Part shown: one piece after another, positions 17,851-28,490 of the stretch
Layout of the letters: every line of letters starts with the position of its first letter
Numbering within the stretch: position 1 is the first letter of the stretch
From: Aphelocoma coerulescens
Lineage: Eukaryota > Chordata > Aves > Passeriformes > Corvidae
Assembly: GCF_041296385.1 (NCBI RefSeq)
Contig: NW_027184085.1
Coordinates: 14,751,301 to 14,815,300, forward strand
DNA length: 64,000 nt
Reading direction: 5' to 3'
Made by a program: the position numbers and the translations under genes
The notes under the pieces: generated by a model
Told to the model about the DNA's origin: nothing
Database searches by the model: none
The model's input: the letters and a program-made list of their open reading frames with translations, nothing else

Positions 17851-17953
17851 CAGGGAGGGTCACGCCTGTTTTTTTTCCTTAAAATACAAATGAATTCTCT
17901 CCCCAAAACACACACAAAAAGTTCAAAAAGGTACAAAGTTTTCATTCAAGACC

Positions 17954-17971
17954 ATCCCACCGCTGCCACCA
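17954..17971 (-). other. ERV-3 primer binding site, tRNA-Leu
   Basis: The coding strand reads TGGTGGCAGCGGTGGGAT. This is complementary to a vertebrate tRNA-Leu (AAG/TAG type) 3' end including CCA over 18 bases, recalled from general knowledge. It lies seven bases from the LTR boundary. Confidence 0.85.
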
Positions 17972-17978
17972 ATTTAAA

Positions 17979-19100
17979 TGTTGTGTTCTGCTGAGGGGAA
18001 ACTGCAAAGAGTTCTTTTAGAATTAGATGGTCAGGAAGGAAATTAAGCCAAACAGGGTAAACCTTGTATCTGAGAACCATCTTTGGTAACAAAAAGGAGT
18101 TACCCAAAGTAAAGAGGGCTGTAAAAGACAGTAAAAAAGAAAGGAAAATGGAAAAGGAATGGGGGGAAAGAGAGACAGAGAGGGGAGACAGAAAAAGTGA
18201 CCATCACCACCAGCAGGACCGGGGTGTGCCACCAAGGTCCATGCAATGTTAGCATGCCTGCTAACGAGCCTGCACAGCTCTCGGAGAGGCGACTTAACAG
18301 GCACAGCTCCTTCAGCAATGGGCAACTGGACATGTGGTGAGTGGGCGCTTGGGCAGGAGGTCCAGGACACTGGACAGTGTTGCAGCAAAGATCACAGAGG
18401 TGGGTGTGCTCGGAGACGGGCAGGGTTGGATGCAGGTGACTCGGGCAGGAGGTCCAGAACACTGGACAGGGTCGTGACGAGGATCGCAGCATCAGGCTGG
18501 CTCGGAAGTGGACAGGGCTGGATGTAGGTGACTCGGGTGGGAGGTCGAGAACACTGGACAGGGTTGCGATGAGGATCGCGGCGGCAGGCTGGCTCAGAGG
18601 CAGGAGGGGTTGGACGCAGGGACACAGAGAGGCAGGACAGGCATGGAGGTGAGCAGGAGCTCAAAAAACAGGCTGGGACCAGGGCAAAAGGGACAAACAA
18701 AATGGCTTAGGGCCAGGTCAGAGGAGCATACAAACCAGCAAGTGAGCAGCAGCCAGACAGACAGCAGCAGTTAGTTTTTATACCCCCTAGCCCCTCCCAA
18801 AATTTGCCTGCTGACAGGAGACCACTGGTCCAGTCAAGCCTTTCGTTGCTGTCCATTGGTGGAGACCTTTCGCCATCTGATTGGAGAAGCCTCTCTGGGG
18901 AGTGCAGTGTCTCCTACTGACTGCCTGTCCCATGTGAGGTGTTGTCTGGCGAAGTCTCCCCAGAGACAAGGCTTCCCCACATCCTAGCTGCCTCCTGCAA
19001 GCGGCACATGTGCACTCCCTCCCCTATATGCCTCTGACAACCACGGTTGAGACAAATCAAAACTAAATTGGCTAAATCAAAACTAAATTGGCTCCTCGCA
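17979..19100 (-). repeat. ERV-3 5' LTR (1,122 bp)
   Basis: Starts TGTTGTGTTCTG next to the primer site and ends CTCCTCGCA. Minus-strand TATAAAAA lies near 18775-18782. A tandem duplication of about 20 bp (AATCAAAACTAAATTGGCT) sits at the U3 start (19055-19095). The solo LTR at 22260-23222 is a homologue over its whole length. Confidence 0.85.
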
Positions 19101-19371
19101 GTTTCCACAGCTAAGAGTTAACACGGGTGACCTTTTAACTGAGCAGCTCTTCCAAGAAGGAAATATTCATGACTTTTGTGTGCAGGGCCCCCAAGGCTCA
19201 GAATCTCTTGGAAGGCCTTATAGAGCACCTTTGGTGTAATTGCCCAGAGAGCACCAATTAAACCCCAGGTGCTTATAGCTGCAACACACCGGGCTCTGTC
19301 CAAGGCTCTACACTCTCATGAGAAAGGAGGCAACTAGGAGAAAAACAGGGATGATAGCATGATCTGGTTAA
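19101..19371. other. Unassigned spacer between ERV-3 and CR1
   Basis: This flank of ERV-3 (first bases GTTTC would be its TSD) shows no recognisable gene or repeat. A 26-bp segment at 19340-19365 recurs at 20103-20128. Confidence 0.5.
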
Positions 19372-20089
19372 GGGGATTGAGTGCACCTCAGTGAATTTGC
19401 ACACAGCACTGAGTTAGGTGGGAGTGTTGTTCTACTCAAGGGTAGGAAGACTCTACAGAGAGACCTGGACACAAATCAGTGGACTAGGGACAACTACATG
19501 AGTTTAAGTGAGGTGAAGTACCAGGTCCTGCACATGGGACAGCGCAACCCCAGGCAGTGCTACAGGTTTGTGGATGACAGGCTTGAGAACTGCTCAGCAG
19601 AAAAGGACTTGGGGTGCTGGTTAACAGTAGGTGAACATGAGCCAGTGTGTGCCCAGGTGGCCGAGAAGGCCAATGACAGGACTAGTGTGGCCAGCAGGAC
19701 AAGGGAAGTGATCATCCCCCCTGTCCTCAGACTTGGTGGGGTGCTCCTAGAGTATTGCACTCTGTTTTGGGCCCCTCACTTCCAGGAGAAGTTTGATGTG
19801 ATGGGCCATGTCCAGACAAGGGTAGCAGAACTAGTGAAGGGGCTAGAAAACATGTCTGATGAAGAATGGCTGAGAGAGCTGGGACTGTTTAGTCTCCAGA
19901 AGAGGAGTCTTGGGGGGAACTTCATCGCTCCCAACAACTGCCTGAAGGGAGGGTATAGGGGGCAGTCTTTTCTACTGTGCCTACAGTGAGAGGAAAAGAG
20001 GAAATGGCCTTAAGCTGAGACAGGGGAGATTCAGATCAGAGCCCAGAAAAAATATTTTCACTGTTCAGCTGGTCAGGCATTGGAATAGG
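19372..20089 (+). mobile_element. CR1 LINE fragment (ORF2 end), left part
   Basis: Resembles the 3' part of CR1 ORF2: GGGATTGAGTGCACC, GGTGGGAGTGTTGTTCTACTCAAGGGTAGGAAG, and AGGGTAGCAGAACTAGTGAAGG, in the order known for CR1. It encodes degraded reverse-transcriptase C-terminal sequence with stops. It continues at 21083 after a solo LTR. Confidence 0.85.
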
Positions 20090-21077
20090 TGTTACAAAAA
20101 AAGAAAAACAGGCATGATAGCATGATCTATAAAAAAAGAAACAACTCTTGAATTCCCTCAAAAAAAAAGGTAATTTATTGAATAAGAGGAAATTCAAAAA
20201 TTATTACAGAAAGGAAAATATTTAAAATAAAAATGAAAACCCGGGCATGGAGATAAAAGACCTTTGGAGCCGTACCGGCTACAAGCCCTAGGGCAGCAAT
20301 CCATCAGCTCTGTGTTGGCTTTAGCTATTCCAAAGCCAGGAATATTTATTAGGGTCTCTAAGGTGAGACTGCAACCGAGAGTCACAGTGCTGAGTCTCTC
20401 CTGTGGCTAATCCAAGGAGAAAGGACACTCCCTCTGGAGAAGTTCGATTTTTTTATAGGCTTTGTTCCCTCCCAGATCCGCCCACAGTCCAGCCCACAGT
20501 CCTACCCACGAGGTTTTATCTGATTTGGTATGTTGGTTCATGAGGTAATGCTCTGTATCCAATGGCTCGTCATTACTAGGGGTCAGTCCTTGGGGTGATG
20601 TCACTGGGTACAGTGGTGGGAAAAGTCCCTCATTTGTATTCATGGTTGCCATGGTGTGGGGTAGCACTCCCTCAGAGGGGGTCTAAAAATAGTCTGTGAG
20701 GCGTTAATATCAGGATTTAACTGCTGCAGCTTCTGGAAGGGAGACACTTGCAAAAAGATTATTAACTTTTTCATTGAACATTAGAACATTAAGTAGTTTA
20801 ATAACAAGTGGTTTATGTAAGCATAATAATTATATCTATCACTGATAACCTTTTATATAATTATTTTAACTATTACTTGAGGGGTGTGAACAATCATTAG
20901 TGTTAAAGCCATCACTGGGACAGGTAACCTATTTTTAACAAGGAACATTAGAATTTAACACTAACCAAACACCTTTTAGTAACTAAAATAACTGCTTAAT
21001 TATTTTAATTACTTTATCATGTAAATCCTAAACAACCAACCATACAAAAGCCAATGAAGTCCACTTTATGCATGACA
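20090..21077 (-). repeat. Solo LTR (LTR-E, 988 bp) inside CR1, 5-bp TSD
   Basis: Starts TGTTACAAAA and ends TGCATGACA, flanked by a perfect ATAGG duplication (20085-20089 and 21078-21082). Minus-strand TATAAAA at 20451-20457 and AATAAA at 20174-20179. The U3 start resembles LTR-C and LTR-F. A 35-bp insertion appears near its left end (20096-20141). Confidence 0.88.
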
Positions 21078-21082
21078 ATAGG

Positions 21083-21260
21083 AAACCCAGGGACGTGGTG
21101 ACCATCCCTGGAGGTATTCCAGAGGCATTTGGCTCCGGCACTGGGTGATACGGTTTAGTGGTTCAGGGGTTACGGGGACAGTGCTGGGCAGATGGGTGAG
21201 TGCTGGGCAGATGGGGGGACTGGATGATCTTGAAAGCATCTACCTTGATGATTCTGTGAT
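21083..21260 (+). mobile_element. CR1 LINE fragment, right part (3' UTR)
   Basis: Continues the fragment at 19372-20089: CCCAGGGACGTGGTGACCATCCCTGG, then GGACTGGATGATCTTGAAAG and a terminal TGATTCTGTGAT. The end is occupied by LTR-F. Confidence 0.85.
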
Positions 21261-22061
21261 TGTCAGGAATGAGGCCACACTCAATTTAGAATTTGTAATT
21301 TATTAAGTGAACAGGCCAAATTCCCTTATTCAAATTACTTATCCGTGTTACAGTGATTAGAGACACTTTAAGCTAATTTCAGCTATGAACCCAAGGTAAA
21401 GTACCCACAGCACAGGGTGCTGCTGGGGCTAGTCCTGAGCAGGAACACACCTCTCCAGTCTGTGATGTGGAGTTTTATACCCCCATGGCCCCTCCCATCA
21501 CTGCCCACTGTCCCTCCCCTGAGGTCAGAAATTATTGCTGGGGTCCATGTAAGAGTCCGTTTAATTAGTTTAAGTTTAGGGATGATGTTTCAATGTACTC
21601 CATTGGTGAAGTCTCTTGTCCAATCACTCGTCTGCTTCTAGGGATGTCAGTCTCCTGGTCCTCCCTTCAGGGTGAGGTCATCAGGGTTTTTCAGGAAAGT
21701 TCCTCATTAAAATTCAGCATTGCCATGGAGCTTGCTGACAGGTCCACAGTTGGTTTTCCAAATATAGCCCAGTGGAAAGTCCCTCTGGAGCTTTTCTCCA
21801 TCGAAGCACAACTTAATTTATAGATTAGTTAAAGCAGTATAACTTTAACACATTTTAAACTTTTTAGATTCAACATGAACATTTGAGTTACGCTTAAATT
21901 TAATATAAACATTTGAACAATGTAACAATAGTAAAACTTGGAGGGTTTAACTTTTATAATTCAGCTTAATTAGTTAATTATGCAATTTTAATTAATAACA
22001 CAAACTAATTAACTATTATTTATTAATGCAAAAGCCAACTTTTCCAACTTTGTTTATAACA
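21261..22061 (-). repeat. Solo LTR (LTR-F, 801 bp), 5-bp TSD
   Basis: Starts TGTCAGGAATG and ends TTTATAACA, flanked by a perfect GTGAT duplication (21256-21260 and 22062-22066). Minus-strand TATAAAA at 21473-21479 and AATAAA at 21299-21304. Same family as LTR-C. Confidence 0.9.
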
Positions 22062-22259
22062 GTGATTAATACTGAATTACTTGGGAGGTTTTCATCAGGG
22101 TAGGAAAGCTGGGTTTGGCTTTTGTTCCTCGCCCTCTAATCCAAGGAATCTATTCTCTCTGGAAATACTTATGTTCTGTCATCAGATGGCTGTTCAGTCT
22201 ATATGATAAGTCTGCTCTCTTTGTTCTCTTTCAGCACTGAATTATAAAAATTATCCTAT

Positions 22260-23222
22260 TGTCATATTCTCCAGTGGGAAACTGTGGAAGGTTCTTTTAC
22301 AACAGATTTCTCTAGGACAAAATTAAGCACAAATGAGGTAAATATATCTGAGAACTGTTCATTGGTGATGAAATGTGCCTTTTCCTACTAAAGAAAAATA
22401 AAAAAGGCAGAAAAGCGGGAAGGAAAAGGAAAAAGAATACAGGGAGGAGAAAGAGAGAGGAGAGAGAGAAAAAGTGGGCATTACCACCAGAACTTCGGAG
22501 TGTGCCATCGACATCCACGCAGTAGGGGGTGTGTGCACGCTGCCTGCTGCGGAAGCCTGTGCCGCTGTCGGAGCAACGCACCTTCAAAGGCACAGCTCCT
22601 GCATCCACGGGCAGCCAGACACGAGGCGAGTGGGTGCTTGGGCAGGAGGTGCAGAATCCTGGACAGGGTGGCAGCAGTATTGTGGTGGCAGGCTGGATCA
22701 GCAAAGCAGGGCTGGAAGCATGTGGCTCCGGCAGGAACAAGGTAGGCAGGGACAAAGCAGATAGGGGTGTCGGGCAGGAATGCAGGGAGGTAGGACAAGC
22801 AAAGGCTGGAGCAGGCAAGGGAGAAGAAGCGGTAGGGCAGGACACAGGTTAGGCACAAGGCTTGGAGGTGGTCTCAGGTACTCAATCAGCAAAGTGAAGT
22901 TAGCAAGCCCAGCACTGAGCCTTGCAGCTTGTGATGCAGTTACTGTTATCCCCCCAGCTCCTTCCCAGGTCTGCTCGCTGGCAGGAGACCATTGGCCAGT
23001 CAAGTGTTCGACTGCAGTCCATTGGTGGGGACTTTTTTCCTGTCATTTGGAGAACCTCTCTAGAGGGCACATTATTCTTGGTGCTCTTTTCATGGATGCT
23101 GACTGCCTATTCGATGTGAGACGTGAAATGGCTGCCAGCACATGTGCAGACCCTCCCCCCACCCCTCTGGTAATCTTCAAACAATGTTGAGGCATAAATC
23201 AAAATTAAATTAGTTCCTCACA
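22260..23222 (-). repeat. Solo LTR (LTR-H, 963 bp) homologous to the ERV-3 LTR
   Basis: Starts TGTCATATTC and ends GTTCCTCACA, with CCTAT (22255-22259) and CCTAC (23223-23227) as an almost perfect 5-bp duplication. Blocks such as GAGTGGGTGCTTGGGCAGGAGGT and AATCAAAATTAAATTAG match 17979-19100 in order. The TATA box of the homologue is eroded here. Confidence 0.85.
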
Positions 23223-23399
23223 CCTACCTAGAGTTCACTTTTCATTATCAGCGAGAGCACAAACTAGCTAGCTAATAACTTTAGAAAACTTCAGGTTTAT
23301 TTTAAAAAAATTCATATAAAATGGGTTATCTCTATGAAGAAGTTTTGGGTCTCTTTTCTGATGCTTTTTAAATTACAAGTCAAGGAAAAATATTAATAC

Positions 23400-24059
23400 T
23401 GTGAAAAACGAGGTTCACTCTCCTGTGAGAATTTAAAGGGTTTAATATAAAGACAATAAGAGATACATAAAATAAAGCAAAGGGGTAATGGCCGGGTGCC
23501 TTGGCGCTCTGCCAAGAGCACACCTGATGCTCGAGGATAGTCCTTTTTATACCATTTTTACTGTCTGTTCTCTATTAATATTCAAACTTTTCCTGGAGCT
23601 GTTCTGCATGGCCACTCCTTGGCTCCGCCTTTTTAGAGCATGCGTAGTCTTCTGCCTTGCGGTTTTACTTCTTTTGATTCTTGGGGTTGGGCTCGCTAGG
23701 TAAGAGTCGGTGGTAGGGGGGATCTCTTAATTCTCCAGACAGTCAGGGCTGATTGCAGCTTTGGGCCTCTTCGTCTCTCCAGGCAGAGCGGGGATAGCGG
23801 CTCTCGGACTCTCCTGGCCGAAGTTCTCCAGGCGGAGTAGCCTTTGGGCCCTTTTGTTACCTGGACAAAGTGTTGATTAGCAGCTCCTTGGGCCTCATCC
23901 TCTGTTCACTTGGAGGTTATCTTACTTGCTCACACTTGCTAACATTCTTGCTAAAAAGAGAGAAAACTACATCCACACAGCAAAAAGCATTTCTAACATG
24001 ATATAATATCTACCTTTATACTTTGTGAGAAGCCAATGTTATAATATATGTTTCTAACA
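23400..24059 (-). repeat. Solo LTR (LTR-G, 660 bp), 4-bp TSD
   Basis: Starts TGTGAAAAACG and ends TTTCTAACA, flanked by ATAC on both sides (23396-23399 and 24060-24063). Minus-strand TATAAAAA at 23544-23552 and a variant poly(A) signal ATTAAA at 23441-23446. The 4-bp duplication suggests a gamma-like integrase. Confidence 0.8.
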
Positions 24060-24063
24060 ATAC

Positions 24064-27000
24064 CACACTACAGTTGTATGTTTCTTGAGAGACTGTTAAA
24101 GATTAATATGATTAATGCTTTTAAGGCAGTTGTGCTTATTACCTTTCACGGTTTTTATAAAAAACATTTGCCACAGAGGAAGTAAATTATTTGATGTCTT
24201 CACACATTTGTTGTCTTCCACACACAGAAGCAGAAGAAGCTTTTGCTCACAGATCAGCATTGGACCTAACTTCTGAGCCAATGAAAATCTTGCAAATGTA
24301 AAACAGCTTCATTCACAATGTCTATTCAACAATTTAATAATTCATGGCATGAGAGTTTTAATTCTCTAAGTGTTATGAAGTATGTATGTGATTGTAGGTA
24401 TTTCTGGGAGACAGACACTAAATTGCTAATGTTAGCACTCAGTATACACAGCCCGCCTCTAGAAATAACTCAAAATTATAACTCAAAAAAAAAAAAAGGT
24501 AGAGGAGACCTGGAGAAAAATATTTTAACACAATGAAAATACTTTCAGTGAAGTTCACTGAATGAATATGTTTCATTTTTCAAGACAGTATAAACAATAA
24601 AAAGATTTGCAAAACAACCCCCAAGGACCAGCAGAAGTCCTTTTGAAAAAGGAAGGGGAAATATTACTAAAGTTTATAGGAAAAATGCAAGAAAGTAACA
24701 TTTTTAATTATATATGGATGTTTTATAAGAACACATCAATAAAAGACTTAATGCAGGAAAATCTTGAACTTAGTTGTTGCTGGACAAGAAGAAAACTCTG
24801 GTTTTATAAAGCTTTAAATAAAAATTTATATAAAAGTTTAATCTCCACTTTCAGTTTGCATAAAGAGAGAACAATCTGGCTTTAGCTGTTTTCATAGAAT
24901 GAAGTTAGTAGAAATTAAAGCAGAGGAAAAGAGTTTGAATAACAATAAAAATTTAATTCACTAATCATATTTATTTATTCAATTAACTTGGATTTCATCA
25001 CTTCAATATTTCAGAACCTCCTCCATGTACATTTCATGTTTGGAAGCAATTCTACAAAGCTGTAATGAATTTTGTACTCAGATGCTCATTTTGCCCCTTT
25101 TGTGAAAGGTGTACTACTGATCACATTTAAGCCAGTACATTTATTCTTACTTTAGAAATCTAGTTCATGATATTCAGTAACATGGTGTGGATGTACCATG
25201 CTTTGTATAATGCAACACCTAGTGAAAACCAGATCCTGTGTATTCAATGTAATAAGCAGTTTACCTAAATATTCCCATTCAAATGTTTTGAACTTCGGCT
25301 GAACATTCAGGAGGCCCTGGTGAGGGCATTGTCTCCTCTCCCCATGATGATTTTTCTCTGTTAACTCCCTTTTTTCACACTTTATAGAGTTAACATTTCT
25401 GAACAACAGAGGTCACTGTCACAAGAAATCAATATAATGGCTAATTTAAGGCTGACACAAGAAACTGATACCCATATATGGTTATATTAAAAAGTATAAT
25501 CATGCTTCAAAGTATTGAGTTATACAGGAGTAATAATTTACTTGGGGTAGTCGTAACTGGAGACAACTGTCAGATAAATGAAAATCCACATTTCTGAGTT
25601 TAAACCAGTCTGAGAGATTAGAATGAGATTCATGCATGTTATAATGCTTTCTTTGTTTGAGATTCTTGCAGTCTTTTGGCATGTTCACTGTTTCCTGCTG
25701 TTACAAGCAGGGAAATAAACTAGATGTTCAGATCAGTTCCTGAATGACAAGTTCAAAATGAAAAAAGTCTTTTTTCCTTTAAGATAATGGGCAATAATCT
25801 AGAAGTTTAGAGGAGACTTATTGAGGCAGACAATTTTGTTGAAACCAGCCCTTCTAAGTTCTATGTATTTAAGGTAAGAGTAGTATCAATAAGAGCTAAT
25901 TCAGAGTTAAATCAGGAATTTCTCCAGTGTTCCGTGGAGATGTTTTGTGCACTGATTTAACTGCAGTATAGATAAAATGTAAGTAAATATTTTTGAAGGT
26001 AGTTTCCCACAAAGCAGTTCTAATAGAACAGTTCAAGCAGAAGATTCTCCAATAAAGGAGATACATGAAGGTGAGAACAAACTGGGATGGCATATGCTTT
26101 GAGTTAATATCATTGAAGGAAAGGTTAATACTGTGATTATTGCTGTTAACTTTTTCTTACCCCTTCTTTTTATTACTTTTATTTGTCTCCTTCAGATTGA
26201 GGTCTGGAATTGCCCTATCTTTCTGTTCCTGTCAAAGATGAAAGGTTGGGTTTTTTTTTTTAATGAAATATTTCCAAACAGTGGAAAAAATAGTTTAAAC
26301 AGTTAATTGTTTTTTTGTTTGTTTGTTTTACCTTTCTTTTTATTGGTCCTGCTCTGAGTCAGATCAGGTAATTCTCTAGAAAAAAAAAACAAAAAAGTGA
26401 AGTATTATGCTGTATCTGCCTTTGTGGCTTTTGTTGAGGCAGACATAACAGCACACACTAATTGTAGTCCATAGCCGAGAGAGGTAGAAAGATTTTTTTC
26501 TCTACTGCTACTCTTATACCTCTTCACAATTGCTGTGGCCTATTGAGATTTGCCACTTAGCAAACAATGACAAGGCTGTCTAACAAACAGTGACCATTCA
26601 AGCAGTAAAACAATCAGCTATACAAGCAAAGGTATAGTTGCTACATATTATCCATAAGTTCTTCCTTGTACACTCTTAATGTCCCATAACAAGATCATCT
26701 TCTCCTTGTGACCAGAATGTCTTCTCTCATTGATTATCTTCTTGGCCTTTTCTGTGGGTTTCACTGAAGCTGCAAAATTTCATTGTAATATTCTCACAGG
26801 TAAATTCTTACTGTCTTTAGGTCTAATTCTGTGAGGCCCCCAGACCAGCTGTCAGCCTCATCATGCCTGCAAACTCCCTCTTCTAAGTGAACATTAAAAC
26901 GCACTGATTTGAGGATCAATCAGCATGTTTTTTGATCTTCTCTGGCTCATTCTCTTTCTCTTCAGAATGCTTTGAAAAACAAATTATATATTGATGAAGA

Positions 27001-28079
27001 AGCTATGCAGCCTGGGACTGCGATTAGATGCACTTAATGGAACAGAAAGAGTACCCTGCCGTCATGGTAAAAGACTAGGTACTTAGTTTTTGTTTTAAAT
27101 CTGTTTGAGTCAAAGGATTTCAGTTGCAGATCAGATGCTATAATTCAGATGAGATGTTATCATTTTTTCATTTCAAAGGCATTACAATTTGCTCTTTGTG
27201 AATTATGAATACAACAAGTTTTGGATTGCTCTTCAGTAACTAGTGTGGCTTTGCTACCTCACATAGTTTTGTTGAAACATTCTAGGTTGGCTAATGCATT
27301 TGCAGTAGTAGTAGGTTTCCTGAGTCTCCACCTCGGAACACTACAGTGTTCCACACAGGCAAAAAAATGGCAGAGCAGTCAGTAGTAGATAAGAGCAAGA
27401 ACCTGTCCACCCAGACTGATGAGCAGAATACCAGACTGCTCATTGAGACTAGAGTCTTGGGTGACCTATTTTGGAAAATAAAATTAAATGCTTTTTTAAT
27501 TGCCATCTTCTCCTAATCACTCTCCTACTATGGCTTTAGGGCTTCACCTCTTCTAAAGACCTTAGTTCTGTAAGGTGCTGAGCAATGCAGTCCTCTTGCC
27601 TAATCTGACAGAAAGCTTGAGTCTCAGTACCATGTCTTTGATAGGACTCTCTGGAGGCTAAAACTTCGTGTTTGCAGGTAGTAAGTTAGCTTGCAGGCCT
27701 CTGAGTACTGTGGAAAAGAGCCCAAGCCTTCATTCATGCCTGGTATTGTGATACTGTCCAGCACACTGCCTAATTAGGCTGTTTTCGTCTTTGTTTTCAG
27801 GTACGTACAGTGAGCTGCAATGATTCTCAGGCTTTCTTCAGCCACAGAAAGCATTTGCCTAACCTGGCTGCAACAAGAAGAAGCCCCCTGTAGAGAGATG
27901 CCATTCAGCTTGCACTTTGGCTCAGGGGAATCTTTTCATTCCTGTTACGCGAGTGCAGTTTTACAGACCTTCACAGAAAATAGCCTGTTCTGATGTGGCC
28001 TATTTACATCATAAAATAGGAAGTCACGGTGGTTTTATATACATTTGTCGGTACTTCATCTTATGGAAGAGCCTGCCAG
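24064..28079. other. AT-rich stretch without recognisable gene
   Basis: Only short frames (under 100 codons) without family features and short T or A runs (for example 26250). I see no CR1 or LTR signature here and nothing that looks like an exon. Confidence 0.5.
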
Positions 28080-28490
28080 AGGTTTCATTTTGTTACATTT
28101 TCTTTTCTAGATGAGGTGCCAGAAACTGGGCCCAGAAGCTGAGGCTCTCAGTTTGCTGGCAGAAGGAACTCTTGTTAGACATAAGGACAGTAAAATACAT
28201 TAGTTTGCTAAGTGGAAGGGGAAAAGAGAGCAAAAATGAGGGGCTGGATGAAATGGAATGGGAAAAGGAATCAATGAATTAATTTGTTACTGAGGAGATT
28301 TGGTGCCTGCCGCACCCACAGTGTGCCAGCTACCAGTCACAGGGGAATCAGATTGTCATCTGCAATATGGTAAATTGCTTTTGAAGGGGCTCCCCAAAAG
28401 TGCTTTAAAACCTGGCAGACTATGAAGGACTTAGCGCTCATGAAGTTCAAGGCCACCTCAAATCTTTTGCCTGGTCAGACTTGCCTTCTC
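28080..28490 (+). repeat. Unclassified dispersed repeat, copy 1
   Basis: From about 28105 (AGATGAGGTGCCAG) to 28486 (GGTCAGACTTG) the sequence matches the reverse complement of 41220-41665 over about 400 bp with indels. The best-preserved block, 28420-28486, differs from the other copy at only a few sites and translates in one frame as DYEGLSAHEVQGHLKSFAWS. The family is unknown to me. It could be an LTR, a DNA transposon remnant or a dispersed pseudogene. Confidence 0.7.

Larger units (their letters stand above)
10244..19100 (-). mobile_element. ERV-3: old gag-pro-pol endogenous retrovirus with tRNA-Leu primer site, interrupted several times
   Basis: From right to left: 5' LTR (17979-19100), primer site (17954-17971), repeat-bearing leader, gag, protease, RT, RNase H, integrase. 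The 3' end is cut off by ERV-2 at 10243, so the 3' LTR is outside the window. All frames carry stops or shifts. The Leu primer site defines the ERV-L group by convention. Four other LTRs are inserted in its body: 10485-10918, about 12220-12602, 13813-14840, and 13951-14596 inside the last. Confidence 0.85.

Noticed and set aside
19381..19989. 202-codon plus-strand frame
   Set aside because: It is the decayed C-terminal part of CR1 ORF2, not a host gene.
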